In this document: positions 50,273-57,585 of the stretch, in pieces
Numbering within the stretch: the stretch's first letter is position 1
Layout: every line of letters starts with the position of its first letter
Assembly: GCA_900320045.1 (NCBI GenBank)
Contig: ONQT01000012.1
Span: 1 to 64,000 of the forward strand
Direction of reading: 5' to 3'
Source: an uncultured Prevotellaceae bacterium
GTDB lineage: Bacteria; Bacteroidota; Bacteroidia; Bacteroidales; Bacteroidaceae
DNA length: 64,000 nt
Program-made: the position numbers and the translations under genes
Notes under the pieces: model-generated
The model's input: only the letters and a program-made list of their open reading frames with translations
Databases searched by the model: none
What the model was told of the DNA's origin: nothing

Positions 50273-50911
50273 ATGACACCACAAGAAGAACGCAACCAGA
50301 AATTGGCCGAGCGACTTATCAAGAACCTGGGTCGTCGACACATCGAGGCCTGTTATTGTCCTACCGGCGCTGAAGCCGTCAGGAAAGTCTCCGAACTCAT
50401 TGCCGACGGCAGCACCGTTACTTGGGGCGGTACGGCTACTGTGCGTGACTTGGGTATCCCGCAGGTACTGAAGGAACGAGGTACGCTCAACGTCCTCGAC
50501 CGCGACACCGTTGATACTCCTGAAGAGAAGCAGCAGATGTATCTCCGTGCCTTTAGCGCCGATGTCTATCTGACCAGTGCCAACGCGATTTCCGAGGACG
50601 GCGTCATTGTCAATGTTGACGGCAACGGCAACCGTGTGGCTGCCATTTCGTGGGGACCCAAGCGGGTCATCTTCGTCATCGGCCTGAACAAGGTTGCTCA
50701 GACGCAGGAGGCGGCCATTGCCCGGGCCCGTGGAACGGCGTCGCCCATCAACACCCAGCGTTTCGACATCCAGACACCCTGTCGTGCAGATGGCGTCTGC
50801 CATGACTGCAACTCGCCCGACAGCATCTGCAGCTATATCCACTTGCTGCGCAATAACCGCACGCCGGGCCGACACGTTGTCGTCCTTGTCGGCGAGTCTT
50901 TAGGATACTAA
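50273..50911 (+). CDS. LUD-domain protein (lactate utilisation type)
   Basis: 212 residues from MTPQEERNQKLAERLIKNL; the ATG at 50213 lies upstream of the promoter's -7 box. The LUD (DUF162) core is clear: ADGSTVTWGGTATVRDLGI, LTSANAISEDGVIVNVDGNGNRV, GPKRVIFVIGLNKV. A Cys cluster at the end (TPCRADGVCHDCNSPDSIC) could hold a metal. LutB/LutC proteins oxidise lactate, but this stand-alone form has no neighbours of that pathway, so the role is uncertain. Confidence 0.88.
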   Translation: MTPQEERNQKLAERLIKNLGRRHIEACYCPTGAEAVRKVSELIADGSTVTWGGTATVRDLGIPQVLKERGTLNVLDRDTVDTPEEKQQMYLRAFSADVYLTSANAISEDGVIVNVDGNGNRVAAISWGPKRVIFVIGLNKVAQTQEAAIARARGTASPINTQRFDIQTPCRADGVCHDCNSPDSICSYIHLLRNNRTPGRHVVVLVGESLGY

Positions 50912-50914
50912 AGA

Positions 50915-50955
50915 AAAGCCGCTAACGTGTTGGGCGTCAGCGGCTTTAATTTTAC
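50915..50955. terminator. bidirectional terminator between convergent genes
   Basis: AAAGCCGCTAACG (50915-50927) with CGTCAGCGGCTTT (50935-50947), one mismatch, 7-nt loop, then AATTTT. It closely resembles the terminator at 62509-62541. Confidence 0.85.
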
Positions 50956-50968
50956 GATAACAGGAGAG

Positions 50969-51691
50969 TTAGAACGTCCACTTGGCGGCAAGGGTGGGGT
51001 TCCAGAAGAACGTCTTGCCGCTGTTGGGATCGGTGTTGTAGACGAAGTTGTTGGAGAACTCCCACTCTGTGCCCAGAGCGAAATGCTGGGTGAAGTTATA
51101 CCACAGTTGGGGCTCGGAGAGGATGACCAGACAACCGTGGCCGTTGGCCTTCTCGCCACGCCAGAAATCAATAAAGCCTGAGAAGGTCAGCTTGTTGTTG
51201 AAGAAATTCAGTCCCCAGACGCCTGTCAGCTGAGCGCTGGCATAGGCATGAGTGGAATCATAGCTCTTGAAGTATTGCTTGTACAGTACCTGTACGCTCC
51301 ATGTCTTGCTGAAGTCGGCCGTATGACCATTCCAGGCACCACCGATAAGCGCAGCCTGCTGGAAACTGCCCGTGTTGTGACGCAAACCACCGTCATACTC
51401 GATGTGTGCAGCAAAGGGGGATTGCTTGCCGAGGTTGAATTCACGCGAGATTTCCGTGTAGACACCCTCCATGAAGTGACGGCTCAGGTCGAGGTCGACA
51501 AAGTAGTACCACGAGCCTAACGGGTCGGCCTTGAATTGTTCGAGAGTGACGGTCGCCTTCTGGCGGTTAGACTCTTCACCGCTGTAGATGTTGCGGCCGA
51601 AGTCGTAGTGGAACTGGATGTTCTGTGCTGTAGCACTGGTTGCCAAAGCGAAACAGGCGATAGCAAAAAGAGTTCTAAGCATTTGTTTCAT
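50969..51691 (-). CDS. DUF5020 outer-membrane protein (Tsx-like)
   Basis: 240 residues. Signal peptide ends TSATAQ, then NIQFHYDFGRNIYS, the mark of DUF5020, a Tsx/nucleoside-channel-like barrel of Bacteroidetes. Strands alternate with aromatic ends and the chain ends in Phe (AAKWTF). Probably a small-solute pore. It lies 44 bp downstream of lpxB and may share the surE-lpxB transcript. Confidence 0.9.
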   Translation of the reverse strand: MKQMLRTLFAIACFALATSATAQNIQFHYDFGRNIYSGEESNRQKATVTLEQFKADPLGSWYYFVDLDLSRHFMEGVYTEISREFNLGKQSPFAAHIEYDGGLRHNTGSFQQAALIGGAWNGHTADFSKTWSVQVLYKQYFKSYDSTHAYASAQLTGVWGLNFFNNKLTFSGFIDFWRGEKANGHGCLVILSEPQLWYNFTQHFALGTEWEFSNNFVYNTDPNSGKTFFWNPTLAAKWTF

Positions 51692-51735
51692 GTGTGTGAT
51701 TTTTTATGGGTTCATAAATCGGGTTTGTTGTCTCT

Positions 51736-52878
51736 TTATTTTTTCAGCAGACTGACCATGATTTGGGCAGCGCGCTCGGGAGCATCGCTCTCGCCCAGCC
51801 GGCGATGAACCTCCTCGTAGTCGTCAAGCATCTGTTGGCGTTTGCTGCCACCAGGCAGAATGGCTTCGAGGTGCTGGCGGATGTTATCGACGCTGAAGGT
51901 CTCGGCCACCAGTTCAGGTACCACCTCGCGGTCGGCGATGAGGTTAACCAGCGAGATATAGCGGACACTGAGAATGTGGCGCTTCAGGAATCCGATGAGG
52001 CGTGGCAGCGGGGTCTCGTAACATACCACCTGCGGTACACGGAACATGCAGGTCTCGAGGGTTGCCGTGCCACTGGTGACAAGGGCAGCTGTGGCCTGGG
52101 ACAGCAGGCGGTATGTCTCGCCGGAAACAAGACGAACCTTGGTGCCCTCAAGGAAGGGCGCATAATATTCGGAATCTATACTGGGTGCTCCGGCCAGCAC
52201 GATGTCGTAGTGGTCGCTAAGGTGAGCGGTGGCGGCAATCATGGCAGGCAGGTTGTCCTTGATTTCCTGTCGGCGACTGCCGGCAAGGAGCGCAATAACG
52301 GGCACCTCTCCCGACCTCCCCAAAGGGGAGGAGTGGCTGGCGCTGTCATCTCTCCGCAGGTACTCCCTGACTTCCGATGCTGTGGGATTGCCGACATAAT
52401 GGATGGGGTAGTGGTGCTTCTTCTCGAAAAAGTCCACCTCGAAGGGAAGAATACTGAACAGCTCGTCGACATCGCGCTTGATATTTTTGATGCGATACTC
52501 CTTCCAAGCCCATATCTTCGGCGAGATATAATAGTAAACTTTGGGCTTTGGTGCCTGCAGTTGGTGGACGTACTTGGCGATGCTGAGGTTGAAACCCGGG
52601 TAGTCGACGAGAATAACGACATCGGGTTGCCATTGACGGATATCCTCCTTACACCTGCGCATATTTTTTAATATGGTAGGCAGATGCAGCAGTACGGGAA
52701 TGAATCCCATATAGGCCAGTTCGCGATAGTGCTTGACCAGTGTGCCTCCGGCTGCGGCCATCAGGTCGCCGCCAAAGCAGCGAAACTCCGCTTGCGGGTC
52801 CTGCTGACTGAGGGCTCGCATCAAGTGTGAGGCATGTAGGTCGCCGCTCGCCTCTCCGGCTATCAGATAGTACTTCAA
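51736..52878 (-). CDS. lpxB: lipid-A-disaccharide synthase LpxB with in-frame repeat
   Basis: 380 residues. A GT19 glycosyltransferase that joins lipid X and UDP-diacyl-GlcN in lipid A synthesis at the inner membrane. N-terminal GEASGDLHAS, the FRCFGGDLM loop, DYPGFNL and YYISPKIWAWKEYR are all present, and C-terminal SGTATLE binds UDP. Between EYLRRDD and VIALLAGSRRQE sits SASHSSPLGRSGE (~179-192), coded by a palindromic repeat (52304-52342). In the family this linker before the UDP-binding domain varies, so activity is probably kept. surE precedes it on the same strand. Confidence 0.96.
   Translation of the reverse strand: MKYYLIAGEASGDLHASHLMRALSQQDPQAEFRCFGGDLMAAAGGTLVKHYRELAYMGFIPVLLHLPTILKNMRRCKEDIRQWQPDVVILVDYPGFNLSIAKYVHQLQAPKPKVYYYISPKIWAWKEYRIKNIKRDVDELFSILPFEVDFFEKKHHYPIHYVGNPTASEVREYLRRDDSASHSSPLGRSGEVPVIALLAGSRRQEIKDNLPAMIAATAHLSDHYDIVLAGAPSIDSEYYAPFLEGTKVRLVSGETYRLLSQATAALVTSGTATLETCMFRVPQVVCYETPLPRLIGFLKRHILSVRYISLVNLIADREVVPELVAETFSVDNIRQHLEAILPGGSKRQQMLDDYEEVHRRLGESDAPERAAQIMVSLLKK
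52304..52342. repeat. palindromic CCTCCCCAAAGGGGAGG element inside lpxB
   Basis: A perfect 7-bp stem CCTCCCC/GGGGAGG with AAA loop at 52315-52331, flanked by CTCTCCCGA and AGTGGCTGG. I recall similar CTCCCCTTTGGGGAGG sequences as scattered repeats in Prevotella genomes. It is in frame and translated as SHSSPLGRSGE. Confidence 0.75.
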
Positions 52879-52911
52879 GGAGATGAAAGATTAAAAATTA
52901 AAAATGAAAGA

Positions 52912-53697
52912 TTATAGATTCCAGGACTTCAGCAGGTCGATAGCCTTGTAGGCCGTGAGGTCTATCTGGGTCGGCGTGATGGCCACGTAGCCGTGTGTCA
53001 GGGCCCAGTTGTCTGTATCCTCAGCCTCCGGCTCGTCGTTGCGGTAGTGTCCCTGCATCCACCAATAGTCGTAGCCCCGTGGTTGGTGGAAACGTGTGGT
53101 TTCGTTGTACCAGGTGCCCTTGGCCATGCGGCAGATGCGGACGCCCTGGTAATCACTTACCTCTGGCTTCTCTCCTCTCGCCTCCAATAAGGGGAAATTG
53201 ACGTTCAGACAGACACCTTGGGGCAAGCCGTCGGCCAGCACTTGGCGGGTGATACGCTCCACATAGGGGCGTAAGGGGCTGAAGTCGGCATCGGAACGCT
53301 GGTCGCACAGCGAGTAGGCCACAGAGGGAATGTACTTCATGCAACCTTCGAGCGTGACACCCATCGTCCCAGAGTAGTGAGCGTTGACAGAGGCATTGTC
53401 GCCGTGGTTGATACCGCCTATGATCAGGTCGGGACGGCGCGAGCAGAGATTGTCGAGGGCCATCTTGACACAATCAACGGGTGTGCCGTTGCACGACCAT
53501 ACCTCTAAGCCGGGCTCTTTGCGGCGGAGGGTCAGCGTGAGCGGTATGGTAACGCTGAAGGCGCAACTCTGTCCGCTGCGTGGCCCGTCGGGGGCGCAGA
53601 CGACGAGATTACCCAATGGGCGCACCATTTCTATCAGCTCGTTGATACCCTTAGCCTGATAGCCATCGTCGTTGGAAATGAGTATAAGTGGTTTCAT
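52912..53697 (-). CDS. surE: 5'/3'-nucleotidase SurE
   Basis: 261 residues from MKPLILISNDDGYQAKGI, the metal-binding NDDG start. SGTMGVTLEG-like GTMGVTLEGCM, IIGGINHGDNAS and the NVNFP motif are in place. It dephosphorylates nucleoside monophosphates in stress conditions. Between NFP and GVRICRMAKG there is a run of LLEARGEKPEVSDYQ (~168-182) that looks longer than usual and is coded by a CCTCTNGCCTC-type low-complexity stretch. Upstream ATGs to 53754 are less likely given the -7 box at 53718-53725. It is divergent from parA, an order I recall as common in Bacteroidetes. Confidence 0.95.
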   Translation of the reverse strand: MKPLILISNDDGYQAKGINELIEMVRPLGNLVVCAPDGPRSGQSCAFSVTIPLTLTLRRKEPGLEVWSCNGTPVDCVKMALDNLCSRRPDLIIGGINHGDNASVNAHYSGTMGVTLEGCMKYIPSVAYSLCDQRSDADFSPLRPYVERITRQVLADGLPQGVCLNVNFPLLEARGEKPEVSDYQGVRICRMAKGTWYNETTRFHQPRGYDYWWMQGHYRNDEPEAEDTDNWALTHGYVAITPTQIDLTAYKAIDLLKSWNL

Positions 53698-53717
53698 AAG
53701 AATCATCAATTTGGCTG

Positions 53718-53725
53718 CAAAGATA
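53718..53725 (-). promoter_or_regulatory. -7 box of surE-lpxB
   Basis: Minus-strand TATCTTTG, 20 bp before the surE ATG at 53697. Confidence 0.5.
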
Positions 53726-53778
53726 CAAAATTTATTTAAATTATCAATTGTCATTGGCCAATTATCAATTATATTTCG

Positions 53779-53786
53779 TATCTTTG
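53779..53786 (+). promoter_or_regulatory. -7 box of parA
   Basis: TATCTTTG, 32 bp before the parA ATG, with an AT-rich ATTATCAATT repeat just upstream. Confidence 0.5.
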
Positions 53787-53818
53787 CACCCTATTATATA
53801 GTAATGTGAAGAAGAAAT

Positions 53819-54589
53819 ATGGGAAAAATCATAGCATTAGCAAACCAAAAGGGTGGTGTAGGAAAGACTACAACCACGATTAACCTGGCCGCTTCGCTGG
53901 CTACGCTGGAGAAGAGCGTACTGGTGGTTGACGCCGACCCGCAGGCCAATGCCAGCAGTGGTCTGGGCGTTAATGTTCAAGAGGTGGACTGCTCGCTCTA
54001 CGAGTGTCTTGTCGACAAGGCAGACGTCCGCGATGCCATCTACACAACCGATATTGACGGACTTGATATCATACCCAGTCACATTGACCTGGTGGGTGCA
54101 GAGATAGAGATGCTGAACCTGGAGAACCGCGAGAAACTCATCAGTCGTCTGCTGGCGTCCATTCGCGACGAATACGACTATATCCTGATTGACTGTTCAC
54201 CCTCGCTGGGACTCATCACTGTCAATTCGCTGACAGCAGCAGACTCTGTCATTATCCCTGTTCAGTGTGAGTACTTCGCACTGGAGGGTATCTCGAAACT
54301 GTTGAACACCATAAAGATTATCAAGCAGAAGCTGAATCCCCAGTTGGAGATTGAGGGTTTCCTGCTGACGATGTATGACTCGCGTCTGCGTCTGGCTAAC
54401 CAGATTTATGATGAGGTAAAGCGCCATTTCCAGGAACTGGTGTTCAAGACCGTCATTCAGCGCAACGTCAAGCTGTCGGAGAGTCCCAGTCACGGCCTGC
54501 CCGTTATCCTGTACGATGCAGACTCGACGGGTGCCAAGAACCATCTAGCCCTGGCCAAGGAGATTATTAACAAGAACAGCTCATTGTAA
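53819..54589 (+). CDS. parA: chromosome-partitioning ATPase ParA (Soj)
   Basis: 256 residues. Deviant Walker A KGGVGKTTTT at 11-20, VVDADPQAN (Walker A'), and ILIDCSPSLG (Walker B). It binds DNA non-specifically when ATP-bound and is driven by ParB to move origins apart. ParB follows after 63 bp of AT-rich repeats (AAATTGTAATTTGTGAAATTGTAAATTG). Both lie in the conserved parA-parB-DUF5683-transglycosylase-rel order. No parS site was seen in the window by eye. Confidence 0.97.
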   Translation: MGKIIALANQKGGVGKTTTTINLAASLATLEKSVLVVDADPQANASSGLGVNVQEVDCSLYECLVDKADVRDAIYTTDIDGLDIIPSHIDLVGAEIEMLNLENREKLISRLLASIRDEYDYILIDCSPSLGLITVNSLTAADSVIIPVQCEYFALEGISKLLNTIKIIKQKLNPQLEIEGFLLTMYDSRLRLANQIYDEVKRHFQELVFKTVIQRNVKLSESPSHGLPVILYDADSTGAKNHLALAKEIINKNSSL

Positions 54590-54652
54590 AACAAGAGATT
54601 GTAAACAGACCAATAAGTTGTCAAATTGTAATTTGTGAAATTGTAAATTGTA

Positions 54653-55579
54653 ATGGCCGTAAAGAAGAAATTTGCAAGTAGCGTCTTAGGTCGCGGACTC
54701 GACGACATTGGAGCGGGTCGTGGCCTGGATGCGCTGATAGATACAAGTAGTGAGGTGCACACCGAGGGTAGTTCGAATCTGAACGAGATAGAAATTTCGC
54801 AGATTGAACCTAATCCCAACCAGCCGCGTCGAGAGTTTGACAGCGAGGCACTGCAGGAGTTGGCGACCAGCATTCGCGAATTGGGCATCATCCAGCCCAT
54901 CACACTGCGAAAGATTGACGGACAGAAATATCAGATTATTGCCGGTGAACGTCGCTGGCGCGCATCGCAGTTGGCCGGACTGACCAAGATACCTGCTTAC
55001 ATTGTGAGCGTGGAAGACCAGAACGCGATGGAGATGGCTCTGGTGGAGAACATTCAGCGCGAGGACCTGAACGCCATTGAGATAGCGTTGGCCTATCAGC
55101 ATCTGGCTGAGGCCACAGGCATGACGCAGGCCAAAATCAGCGACAGGGTAGGCAAGAGCCGAGCCGCCGTGACCAACTATATGCGACTGCTGAAGTTGCC
55201 TGCTCAGGTGCAGATAGCCCTGAAGAATCATGAGATAGAGATGGGACATGCCCGTGCTTTGTTGAGTATCGACAGTCCTTCGGCTCAGATTAAACTCTTC
55301 AAGGAAGTACAGCAGCAGCACTACTCCGTCCGCAAGGTCGAGGAACTGGTGCAGGCGCTGAAAAACGGCGATGACGTGAAGACGACACGCGGCAGAATCG
55401 CCGTCCGCGAGAAACTGCCTGAGGAGTTTAACGTGCTGCGCAACAGACTGTCGCAGTTCTTTCAGGCAAAGGTGCAGATGACCTGCTCGGCTAAGGGCAA
55501 GGGTAAAATAAGCATTCCCTTTGACAACGAGGAGGAACTGGAACGTATCATGAATGCTTTGGACAAGGTGCATGGGTAG
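54653..55579 (+). CDS. parB: chromosome-partitioning protein ParB (Spo0J)
   Basis: 308 residues. The N-terminal ParA-stimulating segment (LGRGLDDIGAGRGLDALI) is followed by the CTPase domain with IIAGERRWRAS and ENIQREDLN, then the HTH (TQAKISDRVGKSRAAVTNYMRLL) for parS and a C-terminal dimer domain. It loads as a CTP-dependent clamp on DNA. Its last 8 bp overlap the DUF5683 start. Confidence 0.97.
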   Translation: MAVKKKFASSVLGRGLDDIGAGRGLDALIDTSSEVHTEGSSNLNEIEISQIEPNPNQPRREFDSEALQELATSIRELGIIQPITLRKIDGQKYQIIAGERRWRASQLAGLTKIPAYIVSVEDQNAMEMALVENIQREDLNAIEIALAYQHLAEATGMTQAKISDRVGKSRAAVTNYMRLLKLPAQVQIALKNHEIEMGHARALLSIDSPSAQIKLFKEVQQQHYSVRKVEELVQALKNGDDVKTTRGRIAVREKLPEEFNVLRNRLSQFFQAKVQMTCSAKGKGKISIPFDNEEELERIMNALDKVHG

Positions 55580-56267
55580 GCTACTGACGATAGTGGTCGT
55601 GCTGCTGACGACGGTTGTCTGTCAGGCTCAGCAAGCGGACTCCACGCTGGTGGTGATGGACTCGCTGGCTGTTAGCGATGTCCGTATCCTGCTGCCTGAC
55701 GACTCCACCTCAGTGGTGGTAAAAAAGGAGAAAATCAGGCGCGACTGGAGTACGTGGCGGCCTAATCCGAAACGTGCACTCTGGCTGGCATTGGTGTTGC
55801 CGGGAGCAGGTCAGATATACAACCGAAAGTATTGGAAACTGCCCATTTTCTATGGCGGGTTCATTGGCTGCATCTATGCGTTGTCGTGGAATAACACCAT
55901 GTACAAGGACTATTCGCAGGCCTATCTCGATATTTCAGACAACGACCCGAGTACGGCCAGCTATAATAAGTTCCTGCATCTGGGCGTGGAAATTAACTCT
56001 TCCAATGAGGCCCGCTATAGGGATTTGTTCCGTAGCCGTAAGGACAAGTACCGCCGATGGCGCGACATGAGTGTCATTGCGATGGTGGTCGTCTATGCGC
56101 TCTCTGTCATTGATGCCTATGTGGATGCAGAACTGTCGGAGTTTGACATCTCCAAGGACCTCAGCCTCCGCGTTCAGCCTACGGCTATTCCTACTCATCA
56201 ATGGGGAACGGTCAACCGTCCGTTGCAGGCACAGTCGTTAGGGGTGAGTTGTAGTTTGAACTTTTGA
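55572..56267 (+). CDS. DUF5683 membrane protein
   Basis: 231 residues from MGRLLTIVVVLL, a signal peptide ending VCQAQ. The core PNPKRALWLALVLPGAGQIYNRKYWKLPIFYGG is the DUF5683 signature, with two to three membrane helices (~70-120, ~165-185). Function unknown; its place between parB and the transglycosylase suggests an envelope role in Bacteroidales. It overlaps parB by 8 bp. Confidence 0.9.
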   Translation: MGRLLTIVVVLLTTVVCQAQQADSTLVVMDSLAVSDVRILLPDDSTSVVVKKEKIRRDWSTWRPNPKRALWLALVLPGAGQIYNRKYWKLPIFYGGFIGCIYALSWNNTMYKDYSQAYLDISDNDPSTASYNKFLHLGVEINSSNEARYRDLFRSRKDKYRRWRDMSVIAMVVVYALSVIDAYVDAELSEFDISKDLSLRVQPTAIPTHQWGTVNRPLQAQSLGVSCSLNF

Positions 56268-56293
56268 ATGAAAAAGGAATTAAGAAGAGAAGA

Positions 56294-57580
56294 ATGGAAA
56301 TCAGAAGATATATATTAAGCTTAATCATGGTGCTGGCTGCTACAGTCAGTTGGGCACAGGTTGTGGTGGAAAACGAGGAAGATCAGGATGACGAGATCAC
56401 GGTGACGGACGACAAGGGTCGCGAGGAAGTCATTGAGTTCCCGGAGGCCATGACCTATGACTTGGATTCGTTGCTGAACCTCTATATGGCAAAGACCTAC
56501 CTGGACGAGGCCAGTGACTGCAACATGCGTGACATCAATCCCGTCTATAGCAGGGAAGACTACGTGAATCGGCTGAGCCGCATACCCAGCGTGATGGAGA
56601 TGGCCTATAACGATGTGGTTCAGAAGTTCATTGACCGTTACAGCGGTCGCTTGCGTCACAGCGTCAGCTATATGCTCGGAGCCAGCAACTTCTACATGCC
56701 TATCTTTGAAGAGGCGCTGGAAACCTACCAGTTGCCGTTGGAACTGAAGTACTTGCCCGTCATTGAGTCGGCACTGAATCCCAATGCCGTGTCGAGAGTA
56801 GGCGCTACTGGCCTGTGGCAGTTCATGTTGACTACAGGCAGACAGTACGGCCTGCAAATCAACTCGCTGGTCGACGAGCGTCGCGATCCCGTCAAGTCCT
56901 CGTATGCCGCTGCACAGTATCTGCGCGACCTCTACAAAATCTTCGGTGACTGGAATCTGGTGATTGCCGCCTACAACTGCGGACCGACCAACATTACCAA
57001 AGCCATCCACCGTGCCAATGGTGAGAAGGACTACTGGCAGATTTACCCCTATCTGCCCAAAGAGACCCGTGGCTACGTGCCCGCCTTCATCGCTGCCAAC
57101 TACATTATGACGTACTACTCGCTGCATAATATCTGTCCTATGACCACCCGTTTGCCGGCTCAGACAGATACTATTATGGTGAATCGTGACGTTCACATGG
57201 AGCAGATTGCTGCTGTGGTGGGTATCAACACCGACCTGTTGAAGTCGCTGAACCCGATGTATCGACGCGACGTGATTCCCGGTCATACAGCCGCTATGCC
57301 GTTGCGCCTGCCGCTGACAGAACTTACGACCTTCATTGACCGTGAGGACTCTGTCTATAGCTACAAGACGGACGAGCTGCTGACAAAACGAATAGAAGTG
57401 GAGGTCAACGATGACGTTCCCACCTATTATCATAAGAGTAAACGCTATGCTCGTGGCAAGCGAGGAGCCCGTTACAGCAGACACCATGCCCGCTACTCGA
57501 AGCGACATAGTGCCAGCAGTCGCCGTAGGGGACACTCAACAAGCAAGAAACGTAAGTCAACGAGAAGAAGAAGGAGATAA
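56294..57580 (+). CDS. MltD-like lytic transglycosylase with basic tail, no LysM
   Basis: 428 residues from MEIRRYILSLIMVLAATVSWAQ; the 10 codons from 56264 add a non-signal extension. The SLT domain (~125-260) has the catalytic Glu in LPVIESALNPNAVS, GATGLWQFM and AAYNCGP. A following domain (~275-355) is the usual MltD middle. Relatives I know then carry LysM repeats for peptidoglycan binding; here the C-terminus is instead ~55 residues of Arg/Lys/Ser/His (RGARYSRHHARYSKRHS, SRRRGHSTSKKRKS) ending RRRRR. The tail could bind anionic polymers in place of LysM. It lies 5 bp before rel. Confidence 0.92.
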   Translation: MEIRRYILSLIMVLAATVSWAQVVVENEEDQDDEITVTDDKGREEVIEFPEAMTYDLDSLLNLYMAKTYLDEASDCNMRDINPVYSREDYVNRLSRIPSVMEMAYNDVVQKFIDRYSGRLRHSVSYMLGASNFYMPIFEEALETYQLPLELKYLPVIESALNPNAVSRVGATGLWQFMLTTGRQYGLQINSLVDERRDPVKSSYAAAQYLRDLYKIFGDWNLVIAAYNCGPTNITKAIHRANGEKDYWQIYPYLPKETRGYVPAFIAANYIMTYYSLHNICPMTTRLPAQTDTIMVNRDVHMEQIAAVVGINTDLLKSLNPMYRRDVIPGHTAAMPLRLPLTELTTFIDREDSVYSYKTDELLTKRIEVEVNDDVPTYYHKSKRYARGKRGARYSRHHARYSKRHSASSRRRGHSTSKKRKSTRRRRR

Positions 57581-57585
57581 AGACT

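Noticed and set aside
53698-54652. parS site near parAB
   Set aside because: No TGTTNCACGTGNAACA-like palindrome found by eye.
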